This document shows, in pieces, positions 8,509 through 17,823 of a DNA stretch of 64,000 nucleotides. The position numbers and the translations under genes are program-made. This DNA is from Cyclobacteriaceae bacterium. GTDB lineage: Bacteria > Bacteroidota > Bacteroidia > Cytophagales > Cyclobacteriaceae. The DNA is taken from contig JAGQYI010000078.1 of assembly GCA_020436165.1 (NCBI GenBank), forward strand, positions 1-64,000, in the 5' to 3' direction. A model generated the notes under the pieces. The model saw nothing but the letters and a program-made list of their open reading frames with translations. It was not told the origin of the DNA and ran no database searches. Positions within the stretch are counted from its first letter, which is position 1. Every line of letters begins with the position of its first letter.

Positions 8509-11412
8509 ATGGTTATGAAGGCTATTAAATATTTATTCTTTTTGATTATTGTTTTAGGTGTTGGCTCTCTGAAGGCGCAAACAGTTTACGTTGAAACATT
8601 TTCAGGCATTACTGATGGAGCGACATCAGATGTAGGAACCTATGGATGGAATACTGATACATCTCCAGGCTCTCCCACTACTTTCTCCAAACAGAGTCAG
8701 GCATCTTTAGATTTTTTCCAAGGCCAAAATACAGGAGGGCCGGTAAAATGGTATTCCGATGTAATTGATATTTCCGGGTACCCCGGTGGTGTAACCATTT
8801 CTTATGATATTGCCGAAACAGGTAATTTGCAGGCAAGCGAGTATATAGGCATTTACTACAATACAGATGGCGGTCAGGGAGCTGATAATACGATAAATGA
8901 AACTTTCAATGATTTTGGGAGTACATTCATCCCAATAACTTCAGGAACAATAACAGGGTCTAATATTCAAATTGTTATCATAATAGACAATAATTCAGAT
9001 TTTAGAAGCCACTATTTCAGAAATGTAACAGTAAAGGCACTTTCAGGATCAACCCTTTATAGTACAGGAAGTGGGGACTGGACCGATCCGGGTAATTGGT
9101 CAACAATAGGTTATGGAGGGGCCTCATGTTCCTGTTCACCTGATGAAAGTACCGTTGTTAATATTGGAAATAGCAATACCATTGATGTTTCAAGTGAAAT
9201 CTATTCAGAAGATTTGACTATTGATGCCACAGGTATATTAAGGTATACAAAGGACAATGCCTATATATGGATGGCAGACAATGCAGACTTCGTTCTCAAT
9301 GGTGGAACCCTGGATAAGAACGGGTTTCTGGCGTACCTTATTTTTCAGGGAAGCTCAGGCTCAAGTACGTTAACAGTTAATTCCGGAACTTTTGATATTG
9401 ATTATATCTATCATATTGGAACGCATAATTTGGAACTTCTTGGAGCTGGTTCTTTAACCGCTACCTACCTTATTCTTGGTAATACTGGAACAATAACAAA
9501 CAATGCTACAGGAACAATAGCCAGTGGGATATATTACATAACTTCAGGCTCAACACTTGTAAATAATGGAACAATTAGTGGTGGTGGAGATATCTATTTT
9601 GATAATGATAACCAGACACTTACCAATAATGGTACTATTAGCGTTACTAGCGGACTATTTTCAGGTACGGGAGATAATGGTAATCTGGTAACTAATTCTT
9701 CAGGTGCAACGCTTACAATTGGAGGTGACATATCGTTAACTAATGGTAATATGACAATCAATAACTCAGGTACCATTAACCATGCAGGTACCTTTACCAA
9801 TATCGATAACGGTAGTGATTTCTTTAATCTTGATGGAGGTGTATGGAATTGGTCGCTCGCCCCCAATACAGGATACGACACGTCAGTAGATGCAAATCTG
9901 GATTGCACGAATGGCTCTAATACATTTAATTATAATGGAGCTGGCAATCAGGTAATTATTAATACTGCATATTCCAACCTTTCACTTTCAAATTCGGGGA
10001 CCAAAACCTCTCAGGGGAATCTCGATATAAGTGGAAACCTATCTATTTCAGGAACAGCACAACTAGACGTTGACTCGGGGAATGATAATATCACTTTATC
10101 TGGTAACTGGACGAATACAAGTGCCAATGCAGATACTTTTCTTGAAGGCCAGGAAACGGTTACGTTAAATGGAACTACTGACCAAACAATAACCTATGCA
10201 GGTGGTGAGACTTTCTATGATCTCACTATTAATAAAGCTAGCGGCCAGGTTAATCTCGCTACTGGAAGTGATGTATCAGTGAGCAATGTGCTGGACCTCA
10301 CGTCAGGAAACATTGATATTGCCGATCAAAACTTAACCATTACTTCCACAGGAAGTATTTCCAACGGAGGCTCTTCCAGTTTTGTCATTACTTCCGGGAG
10401 TGGTCAACTAACTCAAAATAATCTTGGTCTTCTAGGTCGTATCGGGAGCATCGTTTTTCCAATTGGACGTATTTCCTCTGCTTATACTCCCCTAACCATA
10501 GATAATAGCCTCGGAATAGCCGATAATTATAGTGTTAGAGTTTGTTCTAACACCTATCAGGAAGGAGGATGCGAAACAGGCATTTTGAAGTCGGATGGTG
10601 TAGTTGATCGTACCTGGTTCATAAATGAAGCAGTGGCCGGTGGCTCAAATGCCGATTTAACATTTCAGTGGAACGGGGCCAATGAATTAGGAAGTTTCAA
10701 CAGAGCTAATCTCAACATTGTCCATTATAATGGAACAGATTGGGTTTCCCTTGTAAATACATCTGCAGCAGGAGCCAATCCTTACACTGCATCAGTATCC
10801 GGAGTGACCGGTTTTTCTCCTTTTGCCATTGAAGATGCCACTTCCACTCCATTACCTGTAGAGTTATTGGATTTTAATGCCAAATTCAACTCAAGCATTG
10901 TTTCATTAGATTGGGAAACTGCCTCAGAAATCAATAATGACTATTTTATAGTAGAGCGCACATTGGATTTTGAAAATTTTGAACAGGTGGCTATTATCCA
11001 AGGAAATGGAACTACTACCGAAAAAACCAGGTATCAGTTGGAAGATCACGCACCTTTTGGAGGCATATCTTATTATAGATTAACACAAGTGGATTTTGAT
11101 GGCACATCAAAATCGTTTGCACCGGCAATGGTTAATGTTCCACAATCTGCTTCTATTAAAGCCTATATTTATCCGAACCCTTCCGATGGTAAAACGATCA
11201 ACATACGACTTACTGGTTTTGATAAAATCCAAATGGTTAGTTTGAATCTAACAGACTTAAATGGCAAAGTAGTCCATGAGGAGCAAGTCCGCCTGGATAA
11301 CACCGAAGCATTCTACGGTCAAATAAACTTCAGTAAAACTATTCCTTCAGGAATTTATCTACTTCATATTAATACTCCTACTCCAATTACTAAGAAAATA
11401 ATAGTGAAGTAA
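8509..11412 (+). CDS. Secreted surface protein with T9SS type A sorting domain
   Basis: A 967-residue protein with a signal peptide (MKAIKYLFFLIIVLGVGSLKA; the ATG at 8515 is an equally good start). The long middle, about 170-650, is Thr/Ser/Gly/Asn-rich with recurring units such as NNGTISGGGD and GNLSISG, as expected for a beta-helical repeat surface protein. About 780-880 is the cargo-associated module beginning PLPVELLDFNAKF and ending YYRLTQVDFDG. The last 80 residues (AYIYPNPSDG ... GIYLLHINTPTPITKKIIVK) form a type A C-terminal sorting domain, removed during export by the type IX system. No catalytic domain is evident; an adhesin or structural role is an inference. Confidence 0.9.
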   Translation: MVMKAIKYLFFLIIVLGVGSLKAQTVYVETFSGITDGATSDVGTYGWNTDTSPGSPTTFSKQSQASLDFFQGQNTGGPVKWYSDVIDISGYPGGVTISYDIAETGNLQASEYIGIYYNTDGGQGADNTINETFNDFGSTFIPITSGTITGSNIQIVIIIDNNSDFRSHYFRNVTVKALSGSTLYSTGSGDWTDPGNWSTIGYGGASCSCSPDESTVVNIGNSNTIDVSSEIYSEDLTIDATGILRYTKDNAYIWMADNADFVLNGGTLDKNGFLAYLIFQGSSGSSTLTVNSGTFDIDYIYHIGTHNLELLGAGSLTATYLILGNTGTITNNATGTIASGIYYITSGSTLVNNGTISGGGDIYFDNDNQTLTNNGTISVTSGLFSGTGDNGNLVTNSSGATLTIGGDISLTNGNMTINNSGTINHAGTFTNIDNGSDFFNLDGGVWNWSLAPNTGYDTSVDANLDCTNGSNTFNYNGAGNQVIINTAYSNLSLSNSGTKTSQGNLDISGNLSISGTAQLDVDSGNDNITLSGNWTNTSANADTFLEGQETVTLNGTTDQTITYAGGETFYDLTINKASGQVNLATGSDVSVSNVLDLTSGNIDIADQNLTITSTGSISNGGSSSFVITSGSGQLTQNNLGLLGRIGSIVFPIGRISSAYTPLTIDNSLGIADNYSVRVCSNTYQEGGCETGILKSDGVVDRTWFINEAVAGGSNADLTFQWNGANELGSFNRANLNIVHYNGTDWVSLVNTSAAGANPYTASVSGVTGFSPFAIEDATSTPLPVELLDFNAKFNSSIVSLDWETASEINNDYFIVERTLDFENFEQVAIIQGNGTTTEKTRYQLEDHAPFGGISYYRLTQVDFDGTSKSFAPAMVNVPQSASIKAYIYPNPSDGKTINIRLTGFDKIQMVSLNLTDLNGKVVHEEQVRLDNTEAFYGQINFSKTIPSGIYLLHINTPTPITKKIIVK

Positions 11413-11430
11413 ACTAACAGAGAAAAATCA

Positions 11431-11460
11431 TTTCTAGGAGTAAGTGGTTCGGTATTTTTG
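11431..11460 (+). promoter_or_regulatory. Putative promoter of the pyruvate oxidase gene
   Basis: A -7 box TATTTTTG (11453-11460) is an exact TAnnTTTG match, with TTTC (11431-11434) 18 nt upstream as a one-mismatch -33 box. The CDS starts 36 nt downstream. Confidence 0.5.
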
Positions 11461-11496
11461 AAGTTATCGATTATCGACCTATAAATACTTTTAAGA

Positions 11497-13245
11497 ATGA
11501 ATGTATCCGAACAACTTCTTGAGATTTTAAAAAACGAGCATGTTAAACATATTTTTGGCGTAGCCGGAGACGCATTGAACCCATTGGTCTCTGCATTAGC
11601 CGACCAGGATGAAATTAAGTGGGTAAAAATGAAGCATGAGGGTAATGCTTCCTACGCAGCTTTTGCACAAGGCGAACTGGGAGAAAACCTGGGAGTTTGT
11701 GCCAGTACAGTTGGTCCGGGAGCGTTACACCTTGTCAATGGACTATATAATGCGAAAAAAGAACGTTCGCCTGTTTTGGCGATAACCGGCCAGGTGCCCA
11801 CTGAGCATATAGGCACCGACTACCATCAGGAAGTTGACCTTGAAAAGGTATTCGATGATATATGTGAATATCAGGCCATTATCAGATCGCCTAAAGAAGC
11901 TCCACACATAATTTTAAGGGCCATTCGCATAGCCATTAATAAAAAATGCGTGTGCAGGGTTGAGCTTCCTGCAGATATTGCACAAATGGAAGCTGAAGAT
12001 TCCGCATTTACTCACCCTGTTTTCCGTTCCGATTCCACTGTTTCGCCATCCAAACAGCAATTAGATGGCGCAGTAAACCTGATCAATAATGCTAAAAAAG
12101 TAGGAATACTTGCAGGTGCAGGTTGCCGTAATGCAAAAGACGAAGTGGTTGAATTTGCTAAATTACTGAAAGCACCGATCACACATACAGTGCGTGCTTC
12201 TGATGTTTTTGACCACAGCACCGAAAATGTAGTTGGGCTTACTGGCCTGATCGGTAACCCTTCGGGTTACAAGGGAGTAATGGAGTGCGATCTGCTGCTA
12301 ATGCTTGGCACGGATTTTCCGTACGACAAGTATTTACCCGAGACTACCAAGACCATTCAGGTGGACATTAGGCCTGAAAATATTGGTAACAGAACCCCCG
12401 TTACCTTGGGAATTCATGGAGACGTAAAGCATGTGGTTAGCTACCTCCGCGAGGATTGCACACCTAAGGAAGATTCCAGCTGGGTAAATGGCCTGAATAA
12501 GGAATTTGCTTCCTGGTTAAAAGAAAACTGTGAATCTTCAGATGCAGAAGGTGATTTAAAAATTCTTCATCCGCAGATACTTGCCAGGGAGATCAGCGAT
12601 GTTGCTTCCGATGATGCGGTGGTAGTAGTGGATACAGGCACTTCTGCTATCTGGGCAAGTAATTTCATGAACTTTCATTCCGACAGACGGATGATAGGTT
12701 CGTTTAACCATGGTTCTATGGCAGTGGGACTGCCAGCGGCCATAGGCGCGCAGCTTCAATATCCGGGAAGAGAGGTTTGGGCACTTATTGGCGATGGTGC
12801 TTTTAATATGACCCTGCACGATTTTTCAACGGCTGTGGAATACAACCTGCCAATTAAATTGGTGGTCTTGAGAAATAATGAGCTTGGCTTTGTGAAAATT
12901 GAGATGGAAGAAGCTGGCCTCGCACCTAATTATGATGCGCTGGCTGTTAAGAATTTTGACTTTGCCGAATTCGCCAACCTGGTAGGTGGTGAAGGGATTA
13001 CAGTTAACTCGGTGGAAGATGTGATTCCGGCTATTGAAAAGGCAAAAAAATCAAAAAAACCGTTTATTATCTCAGCAAATGTTACAGAAGGAGAGCTATC
13101 CATGCCTTCTCATGTAAATGTAGGAATGGCCAAAAATTTTGCGCTTTCTAAATTTAAAGAGGTGATAAAAGCAGCCAAAGGCGACAAACGAAACTGGGAA
13201 AATATCAAAGAAGAAGTAAAATCATTCCTGGATAAGGAATTTTAA
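11497..13245 (+). CDS. Thiamine pyrophosphate-dependent pyruvate oxidase/dehydrogenase (quinone), PoxB-like
   Basis: A 582-residue TPP enzyme, close in length and motif order to E. coli PoxB. The catalytic Glu is E48 (MKHEGNAS), a central FAD-type domain carries GLTGLIGNPSG, and the TPP/Mg motif GDG starts at 432 and ends with NN about 27 residues on. RMIGSFNHGSMAVGLPAAIG matches the PoxB stretch GSFNHGSMA. PoxB oxidatively decarboxylates pyruvate to acetate and CO2 and passes electrons to quinone. The last 50 residues are Lys-rich and amphipathic, as in the PoxB membrane-recruitment tail. Acetolactate synthase is the main alternative but fits less well. Confidence 0.85.
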   Translation: MNVSEQLLEILKNEHVKHIFGVAGDALNPLVSALADQDEIKWVKMKHEGNASYAAFAQGELGENLGVCASTVGPGALHLVNGLYNAKKERSPVLAITGQVPTEHIGTDYHQEVDLEKVFDDICEYQAIIRSPKEAPHIILRAIRIAINKKCVCRVELPADIAQMEAEDSAFTHPVFRSDSTVSPSKQQLDGAVNLINNAKKVGILAGAGCRNAKDEVVEFAKLLKAPITHTVRASDVFDHSTENVVGLTGLIGNPSGYKGVMECDLLLMLGTDFPYDKYLPETTKTIQVDIRPENIGNRTPVTLGIHGDVKHVVSYLREDCTPKEDSSWVNGLNKEFASWLKENCESSDAEGDLKILHPQILAREISDVASDDAVVVVDTGTSAIWASNFMNFHSDRRMIGSFNHGSMAVGLPAAIGAQLQYPGREVWALIGDGAFNMTLHDFSTAVEYNLPIKLVVLRNNELGFVKIEMEEAGLAPNYDALAVKNFDFAEFANLVGGEGITVNSVEDVIPAIEKAKKSKKPFIISANVTEGELSMPSHVNVGMAKNFALSKFKEVIKAAKGDKRNWENIKEEVKSFLDKEF

Positions 13246-13285
13246 ACAAAGATAGCGTTCTTCAAAAAAGCATATTTAAAGCAAT

Positions 13286-13315
13286 AAGCCCATCCGCCAG
13301 AAAGCAGATGGGCTT
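13286..13315. terminator. Bidirectional intrinsic terminator between poxB-like gene and accC
   Basis: AAGCCCATC (13286-13294) pairs with GATGGGCTT (13307-13315); two more pairs form inside past one mismatch. T-rich sequence follows on both strands, so it can end both convergent genes. Confidence 0.8.
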
Positions 13316-13339
13316 TGTTTATCGTTGCAGTTAATTTAA

Positions 13340-14689
13340 TTAGCCTTGAATCTTTGAAAAGTCAAACGTTTCGAGAAAAGCAGTTGTAAACTTACCCTTC
13401 TTAAATTGCTCATCCTCCATTAATTTGATATGGAATGGAATGGTAGTTTTTATTCCCTCAATTACAAACTCTTCCAGTGCACGTTTCATTCGGGTAATCA
13501 CCTCTTCGCGACTCTGCCCACTTACAATTAATTTAGCGATCATAGAATCGTAATTGGGTGGAATTACATAGCCGGCATATACATGGCTATCGATTCGTAC
13601 CCCGTGCCCTCCGGGCATATGCATATTCGTGATCTTTCCTGGCGAAGGCCTGAAATCACGAGCTGGGTCTTCAGCATTGATCCTGCATTCCATAGCATAC
13701 AATTTAGGAGTATAGTTTATTCCAATAATTGGCTCTCCCCAAGCTACTTTAATTTGTTCTTTGATCAGGTCAAAATCTGTAACCTCTTCAGTAATGGGGT
13801 GCTCTACCTGAATACGCGTATTCATTTCCATGAAGTAGAACTTACCATATTTATCCACCAGAAACTCAATTGTTCCCGCTCCTTCGTAGCCTATGGCTTC
13901 GGCACCTGCAATCGCTGCTTTCCCCATTTCTTCACGAAGCTCAGGTGTCATTGCCGGGGATGGTGTTTCTTCTACCAATTTCTGGTGTCTTCGTTGAATT
14001 GAGCAATCCCTTTCAGATAAATGGCACGCTCTGCCCTTGTTGTCTCCAACAATCTGAATTTCTATGTGGCGAGGCTCCTCTATAAACTTCTCCAGGTAAA
14101 GGGCATCGTTTCCAAATGCAGCACCAGACTCCTGGCGCGCATCGTCCCAGGCCTTTTGAAAGCCATCTTCATTTTTTACGATACGCATACCGCGACCACC
14201 CCCACCGGCAGTTGCTTTCAAAATAACAGGATAACCTATTTTCTTGGCAAGTTTTTTTCCTTCGGCAACTGATTTCAAAAGTCCATCAGAACCCGGAACT
14301 GTTGGCACACCTGCCTTTTTCATGGTTGCCTTAGCCGTAGCCTTATCTCCCATTTGATCAATCATCTCAGGAGAAGCACCAATAAACTTGATACCATATT
14401 CACGACAAATTTCTGAAAACTCGGCATTTTCAGACAGAAAACCATAGCCAGGGTGAATGGCATCTGCATTCGTTATCTCAGCCGCAGAAATTATCCTTGT
14501 CATATTTAGATACGACTCACGGCTGGGCGCCTCCCCGATACAAATAGCTTCATCAGCAAATTTTACGTGGAGGCTATCTTTATCCGCCTTGGAATAAACC
14601 GCTACGGTTTTTATACCCATTTCTCGGCAGGTACGAATAACACGTAAGGCAATTTCGCCTCTATTGGCAATTAATATTTTTTTAAACAC
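13340..14689 (-). CDS. accC: Acetyl-CoA carboxylase biotin carboxylase subunit
   Basis: A 449-residue ATP-grasp enzyme that carboxylates biotin on BCCP, the first half of the acetyl-CoA carboxylase reaction that makes malonyl-CoA. The N-terminus ([20 protein letters not shown]), the glycine-rich lid ([10 protein letters not shown]), the [13 protein letters not shown] segment and [16 protein letters not shown] are diagnostic. It starts with GTG at 14689. It lies 16 nt after accB in the order fabH-efp-accB-accC, so it is the last gene of a fatty acid synthesis operon. Confidence 0.97.
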   Translation of the reverse strand: MFKKILIANRGEIALRVIRTCREMGIKTVAVYSKADKDSLHVKFADEAICIGEAPSRESYLNMTRIISAAEITNADAIHPGYGFLSENAEFSEICREYGIKFIGASPEMIDQMGDKATAKATMKKAGVPTVPGSDGLLKSVAEGKKLAKKIGYPVILKATAGGGGRGMRIVKNEDGFQKAWDDARQESGAAFGNDALYLEKFIEEPRHIEIQIVGDNKGRACHLSERDCSIQRRHQKLVEETPSPAMTPELREEMGKAAIAGAEAIGYEGAGTIEFLVDKYGKFYFMEMNTRIQVEHPITEEVTDFDLIKEQIKVAWGEPIIGINYTPKLYAMECRINAEDPARDFRPSPGKITNMHMPGGHGVRIDSHVYAGYVIPPNYDSMIAKLIVSGQSREEVITRMKRALEEFVIEGIKTTIPFHIKLMEDEQFKKGKFTTAFLETFDFSKIQG

Positions 14690-14705
14690 GAATGTTTGGG
14701 TTTAG

Positions 14706-15191
14706 TTAAGAAGGATCTACAAGGAACAAGGGTTGGTCGTACTCAACAGGAGTTGAATTATCCACCAAAACTTTAACTATAGTTCCGCTTACTTCTGATT
14801 CAATTTCATTGAAAAGCTTCATAGCTTCTACAATGCACACCGTTTGACCTGCAGAAACAGAATCTCCAACACTAATAAATGGTGGCGATTCCGGATTGGC
14901 CGAACGATAAAACGTTCCAATCATTGGAGATTTTATTTCAACATAGTTGCTTTTTGCACCAGCATCGGGAGTTGCCTGAGTTGGGGCGGCTACAGCTGGT
15001 GTTGCAGGAGCCACCGGTGTTGCAGGAATGGCTGCCTGAATAACTGAAGGTGCAACAGATTCCACTACCTGCGTTTGAATATCAGCACTTCTTTTAACAG
15101 ACAGTTTCAGCTCTTCGGTTTCAATGTTTACTTCATTTAACCCTGTTTCCGCTATAAAGTCAATGAGGTCTCTTATTTCTTTTGTCTTCAT
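14706..15191 (-). CDS. accB: Biotin carboxyl carrier protein of acetyl-CoA carboxylase
   Basis: A 161-residue BCCP: an N-terminal helix region, an Ala/Pro/Thr-rich linker (about 47-77, repeating TPVAPATPAVAAP) and a C-terminal biotinyl domain. The biotin attachment site is VEAMKLFNE with the target lysine K125; Leu replaces the usual Met after it. It carries carboxybiotin between AccC and the carboxyltransferase. It starts 11 nt after efp and precedes accC, as expected. Confidence 0.97.
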   Translation of the reverse strand: MKTKEIRDLIDFIAETGLNEVNIETEELKLSVKRSADIQTQVVESVAPSVIQAAIPATPVAPATPAVAAPTQATPDAGAKSNYVEIKSPMIGTFYRSANPESPPFISVGDSVSAGQTVCIVEAMKLFNEIESEVSGTIVKVLVDNSTPVEYDQPLFLVDPS

Positions 15192-15202
15192 ATTAAGGTT
15201 GT

Positions 15203-15766
15203 TTATTTAACACGTTCTGAATAAGAACCTGTACGAGTGTCTACTTTTATTTTTTCGTCCTGATTGATAAATAATGGTACCTGAATAACAGCTCCTGTTT
15301 CAAGTGTTGCTGCTTTTGTAGCATTTGTTGCTGTATCTCCTTTTATGCCTGGTTCTGTGTAGGTTATTTCTAATTCTACAAATGCAGGAAGTTCACATGT
15401 GAGAGGTTTTTCTAGTTCTGCATGATAAACCACCTCTACTTCCTGGCCTTCTTTTAAAAACTGAGCTCCTACTATTAAATCTTCATTCAAAGAAACTTGT
15501 TCAAATGTGGAACTGTCCATAAAATGATAACCCAGGTCATCTTTATATAAGTACTGATGAGGTCTACGCTCAATTCTTGCTGTTGTGATTTTATGTCCTG
15601 ATGTAAAGGTATTTTCAATTACCTTCCCAGTTTCCACATTCTTCATTTTGGTGCGCACAAAGGCTGGGCCTTTTCCCGGTTTCACGTGCTGAAACTCTAC
15701 AATTGTGTAGAGTCCATTATTAAACTCTATACACAGTCCGTTTTTAATATCTGCTGTAGTAGCCAT
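15203..15766 (-). CDS. efp: Translation elongation factor P
   Basis: A 187-residue three-domain EF-P, which binds ribosomes stalled at polyproline and promotes peptide bond formation. The modification loop reads VKPGKGPAF, with K32 at the tip where E. coli EF-P has beta-lysylated Lys34. The C-terminus [20 protein letters not shown] followed by TGSY is typical. It lies 35 nt downstream of fabH. A lysine at the tip implies a lysine-type modification or none, not rhamnosylation. No modification enzyme is encoded nearby. Confidence 0.97.
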   Translation of the reverse strand: MATTADIKNGLCIEFNNGLYTIVEFQHVKPGKGPAFVRTKMKNVETGKVIENTFTSGHKITTARIERRPHQYLYKDDLGYHFMDSSTFEQVSLNEDLIVGAQFLKEGQEVEVVYHAELEKPLTCELPAFVELEITYTEPGIKGDTATNATKAATLETGAVIQVPLFINQDEKIKVDTRTGSYSERVK

Positions 15767-15801
15767 AAACTTGTTAATGGAAAATTACTAAATAATTTGT
15801 T

Positions 15802-16800
15802 CTATTCAGGATTGTATGCCCATTTTACATAAACTGCTCCCCAGGTAAAACCACCTCCGAATGCAGCCAGCACCAGGTTATCACCTTTTTTTAGCTGGTT
15901 TTCATAATCCCACAATAGCAAAGGAATGGTAGCCGCAGTGGTATTTCCGTATTTTTCAATGTTCATCATAACCTTTTCATCACCAATGCCCATTCTGTTT
16001 GCAGTAGCATCTACAATTCGCTTATTGGCCTGATGAGGAACGAGCCAAGCAACATCTTCACTTTTCAGATTGTTACGTTGCATTATCTTTTCGGCATAAT
16101 CTGCCATATTGGTCACTGCAAACTTGAACACTGTTTTTCCATCCTGAAATACATAATGCTCTCTGTTTTGCACACTCTCAATTGTAGCAGGGTGTTTACT
16201 GCCTCCTGCTTTCATTCTCAAATATTCTACGCCACTACCGTCACTTTTATGAATTGAATCCATAACACCTACTTCTTCTTCAGTCGGCTCTAACATCACA
16301 GCTCCAGCACCATCTCCGAAAATAATACAAGTAGCTCGGTCCGTATAATCAATAATTGAAGACATTTTATCTGCGCCCACTACTATTACCTTTTTATACA
16401 TACCGCTTTGAACGTACATAGCTCCGGTAGTCAATGCATAAATAAATCCTGAACAGGCAGCACCTATATCAAAACTAAATGCATTGGTTAACCCGGCTCC
16501 ATCTGAGATTAAATTGGCTGTTGCGGGAAACACATGATCCGGGGTAACAGTTGCACAGATTACCAGGTCAACATCCAATGGATCTGTATTTGTTTTTTTC
16601 AATAAACCTTTAACTGCTTCAATACCCATTACGGAAGTTCCTTTACCCTCCCCTTTCAGTATCCTTCTTTCTTTAATTCCGGTCCGGCTTACGATCCACT
16701 CATCGTTCGTTTCAACCATTGTTTCCAACTCATGGTTGGTTAAGATATAATCAGGTACGTATCCATGCACTCCGGTTATTGCTGCTTTGTATTTGCTCAT
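15802..16800 (-). CDS. fabH: Beta-ketoacyl-ACP synthase III
   Basis: A 332-residue KAS III that condenses acetyl-CoA with malonyl-ACP to start fatty acid elongation. The catalytic triad is visible as C116 (GAACSGF), H256 (VPHQANKR) and N286 (KYGNTTAA). It heads the fabH-efp-accB-accC group. It has an apparent promoter and a terminator upstream of it, so it is probably transcribed separately from yceD-rpmF. Confidence 0.97.
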   Translation of the reverse strand: MSKYKAAITGVHGYVPDYILTNHELETMVETNDEWIVSRTGIKERRILKGEGKGTSVMGIEAVKGLLKKTNTDPLDVDLVICATVTPDHVFPATANLISDGAGLTNAFSFDIGAACSGFIYALTTGAMYVQSGMYKKVIVVGADKMSSIIDYTDRATCIIFGDGAGAVMLEPTEEEVGVMDSIHKSDGSGVEYLRMKAGGSKHPATIESVQNREHYVFQDGKTVFKFAVTNMADYAEKIMQRNNLKSEDVAWLVPHQANKRIVDATANRMGIGDEKVMMNIEKYGNTTAATIPLLLWDYENQLKKGDNLVLAAFGGGFTWGAVYVKWAYNPE

Positions 16801-16871
16801 TGTAAAAAAATTAGGATACTATTTATTTTTTTGGATTTGTTTGTTGCATTAAACATTTCAAAACAAGACAC

Positions 16872-16879
16872 AAAGTTAA
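16872..16879 (-). promoter_or_regulatory. Putative -7 box before fabH
   Basis: On the minus strand TAACTTTG fits TAnnTTTG exactly, about 70 nt before the fabH ATG. A TTTTG lies 22-23 nt upstream, slightly longer than the usual spacing. Confidence 0.4.
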
Positions 16880-16939
16880 TCGTATCGTTGGTTTATAAAA
16901 ACAAAAGTCTGTTTGAAACAGCCTTGGCTATAACCACAA

Positions 16940-16963
16940 AAAGCCTGGTTTGTACCAAGCTTT
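16940..16963 (-). terminator. Intrinsic terminator after rpmF
   Basis: On the minus strand AAAGCTTGGT, a 4-nt loop ACAA and ACCAGGCTTT form a 10-bp stem with one G-U pair, followed by TTGTGG. It separates rpmF from fabH. Confidence 0.65.
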
Positions 16964-17044
16964 GTTGTTTATTATCTAGTAAGAGATAAACCATAAGGTA
17001 TAATAAGGCCAAAAGCTATTTGAACTAGCCTGTTCTCGTTAGCC

Positions 17045-17230
17045 TTAAACTGCTACTTCTTTTTCAATAGCCGGTTTACCTTTGTAGTATCCGCATTCGC
17101 TGCATACTCTGTGCATTAACACAGGAGCTCCGCAGTTTGAACATTCCATGAATGTAGCCGCAGTTGCTTTGTAATGCGTTCTCCTTTTGTCTCTCCTTGC
17201 TTTCGATGTTTTTCTTTTAGGATGCGCCAT
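17045..17230 (-). CDS. rpmF: 50S ribosomal protein L32
   Basis: A 61-residue L32 with the basic N-terminus MAHPKRKTSKARRDKRRTHY and a zinc ribbon C-S-N-C ... C-S-E-C-G (cysteines all retained, so the zinc-binding C+ form). It follows yceD by 12 nt, the usual pairing. The typical next gene, plsX, is absent here. Confidence 0.97.
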   Translation of the reverse strand: MAHPKRKTSKARRDKRRTHYKATAATFMECSNCGAPVLMHRVCSECGYYKGKPAIEKEVAV

Positions 17231-17242
17231 TTTTCTATTTCT

Positions 17243-17755
17243 TTATTTTAAATCTTTTAGTTTTCCCCATCTTGGGTCTATAGAATCATCTTTCTTTTCT
17301 TCATCACTCGAAGAATAGTATAAATCTTCGCCTTCACCTTCCTCATCTTTATACCTCGGATGAAGCTTACGCATCGGAACTGCTACTCCGATAAACTCAT
17401 AAATGTATTGCGCTACATTTATGGTTTGTTCATCTCTTGGCATTAAAATTACCTCATCGCTTATCTCTTCCCACCGGTCGCTAAACTTAAGCATAAGATT
17501 ATCGCTTAACTTAAGAGGAAACCAAAACGGGTCAAGGCTACGGTCGCAGATCAACTCTATTTTACCCACAATGTCAAAGCTGAGCTCAATAAAAGAGGAG
17601 GTTCTGGTTAAATTAAGATTGACTTTTCCGCTGCCTTTTTCAACCAGTGGTTCTTCAAACAAACCAAAAAAAGCATCATCAAAATCGAACTCGTATTGAT
17701 GTGCCCCATTTGGCAATTTGAAGATATCAATATTATAATCTACTCTCCTAACCAC
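17243..17755 (-). CDS. yceD: DUF177/YceD family protein
   Basis: A 170-residue acidic protein with the YceD/DUF177 pattern: the IELICDRSLDPFWFPL segment at the centre, with one conserved Cys, and YEFIGVAVPMRKLHPRY near the end, then an acidic tail. YceD proteins are genetically linked to rpmF and thought to help 23S rRNA or large-subunit maturation. It starts with GTG at 17755, preceded by an AAAAAGG stretch. Confidence 0.9.
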   Translation of the reverse strand: MVRRVDYNIDIFKLPNGAHQYEFDFDDAFFGLFEEPLVEKGSGKVNLNLTRTSSFIELSFDIVGKIELICDRSLDPFWFPLKLSDNLMLKFSDRWEEISDEVILMPRDEQTINVAQYIYEFIGVAVPMRKLHPRYKDEEGEGEDLYYSSSDEEKKDDSIDPRWGKLKDLK

Positions 17756-17774
17756 CCTTTTTCACTCAAGTGCG

Positions 17775-17782
17775 CAAAGATA
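17775..17782 (-). promoter_or_regulatory. Putative -7 box before yceD-rpmF
   Basis: TATCTTTG on the minus strand is an exact TAnnTTTG match, 20 nt before the yceD GTG. A clear -33 TTTG was not seen. Confidence 0.45.
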
Positions 17783-17823
17783 TAAAGTATTAACTAATTT
17801 AACGTTACCGAATTAAGAAATCG

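Noticed and set aside
9400-10350. Recurring Gly/Thr/Asn-rich coding units in the large T9SS cargo gene, looking like a DNA repeat array
   Set aside because: The units are degenerate at the DNA level and in frame throughout; they are protein beta-helix repeats, not a CRISPR or satellite array.
16765-16989. 74-codon open frame on the plus strand over the fabH upstream region
   Set aside because: It overlaps the fabH start antisense, covers the terminator and promoter signals, and has an unnatural composition.
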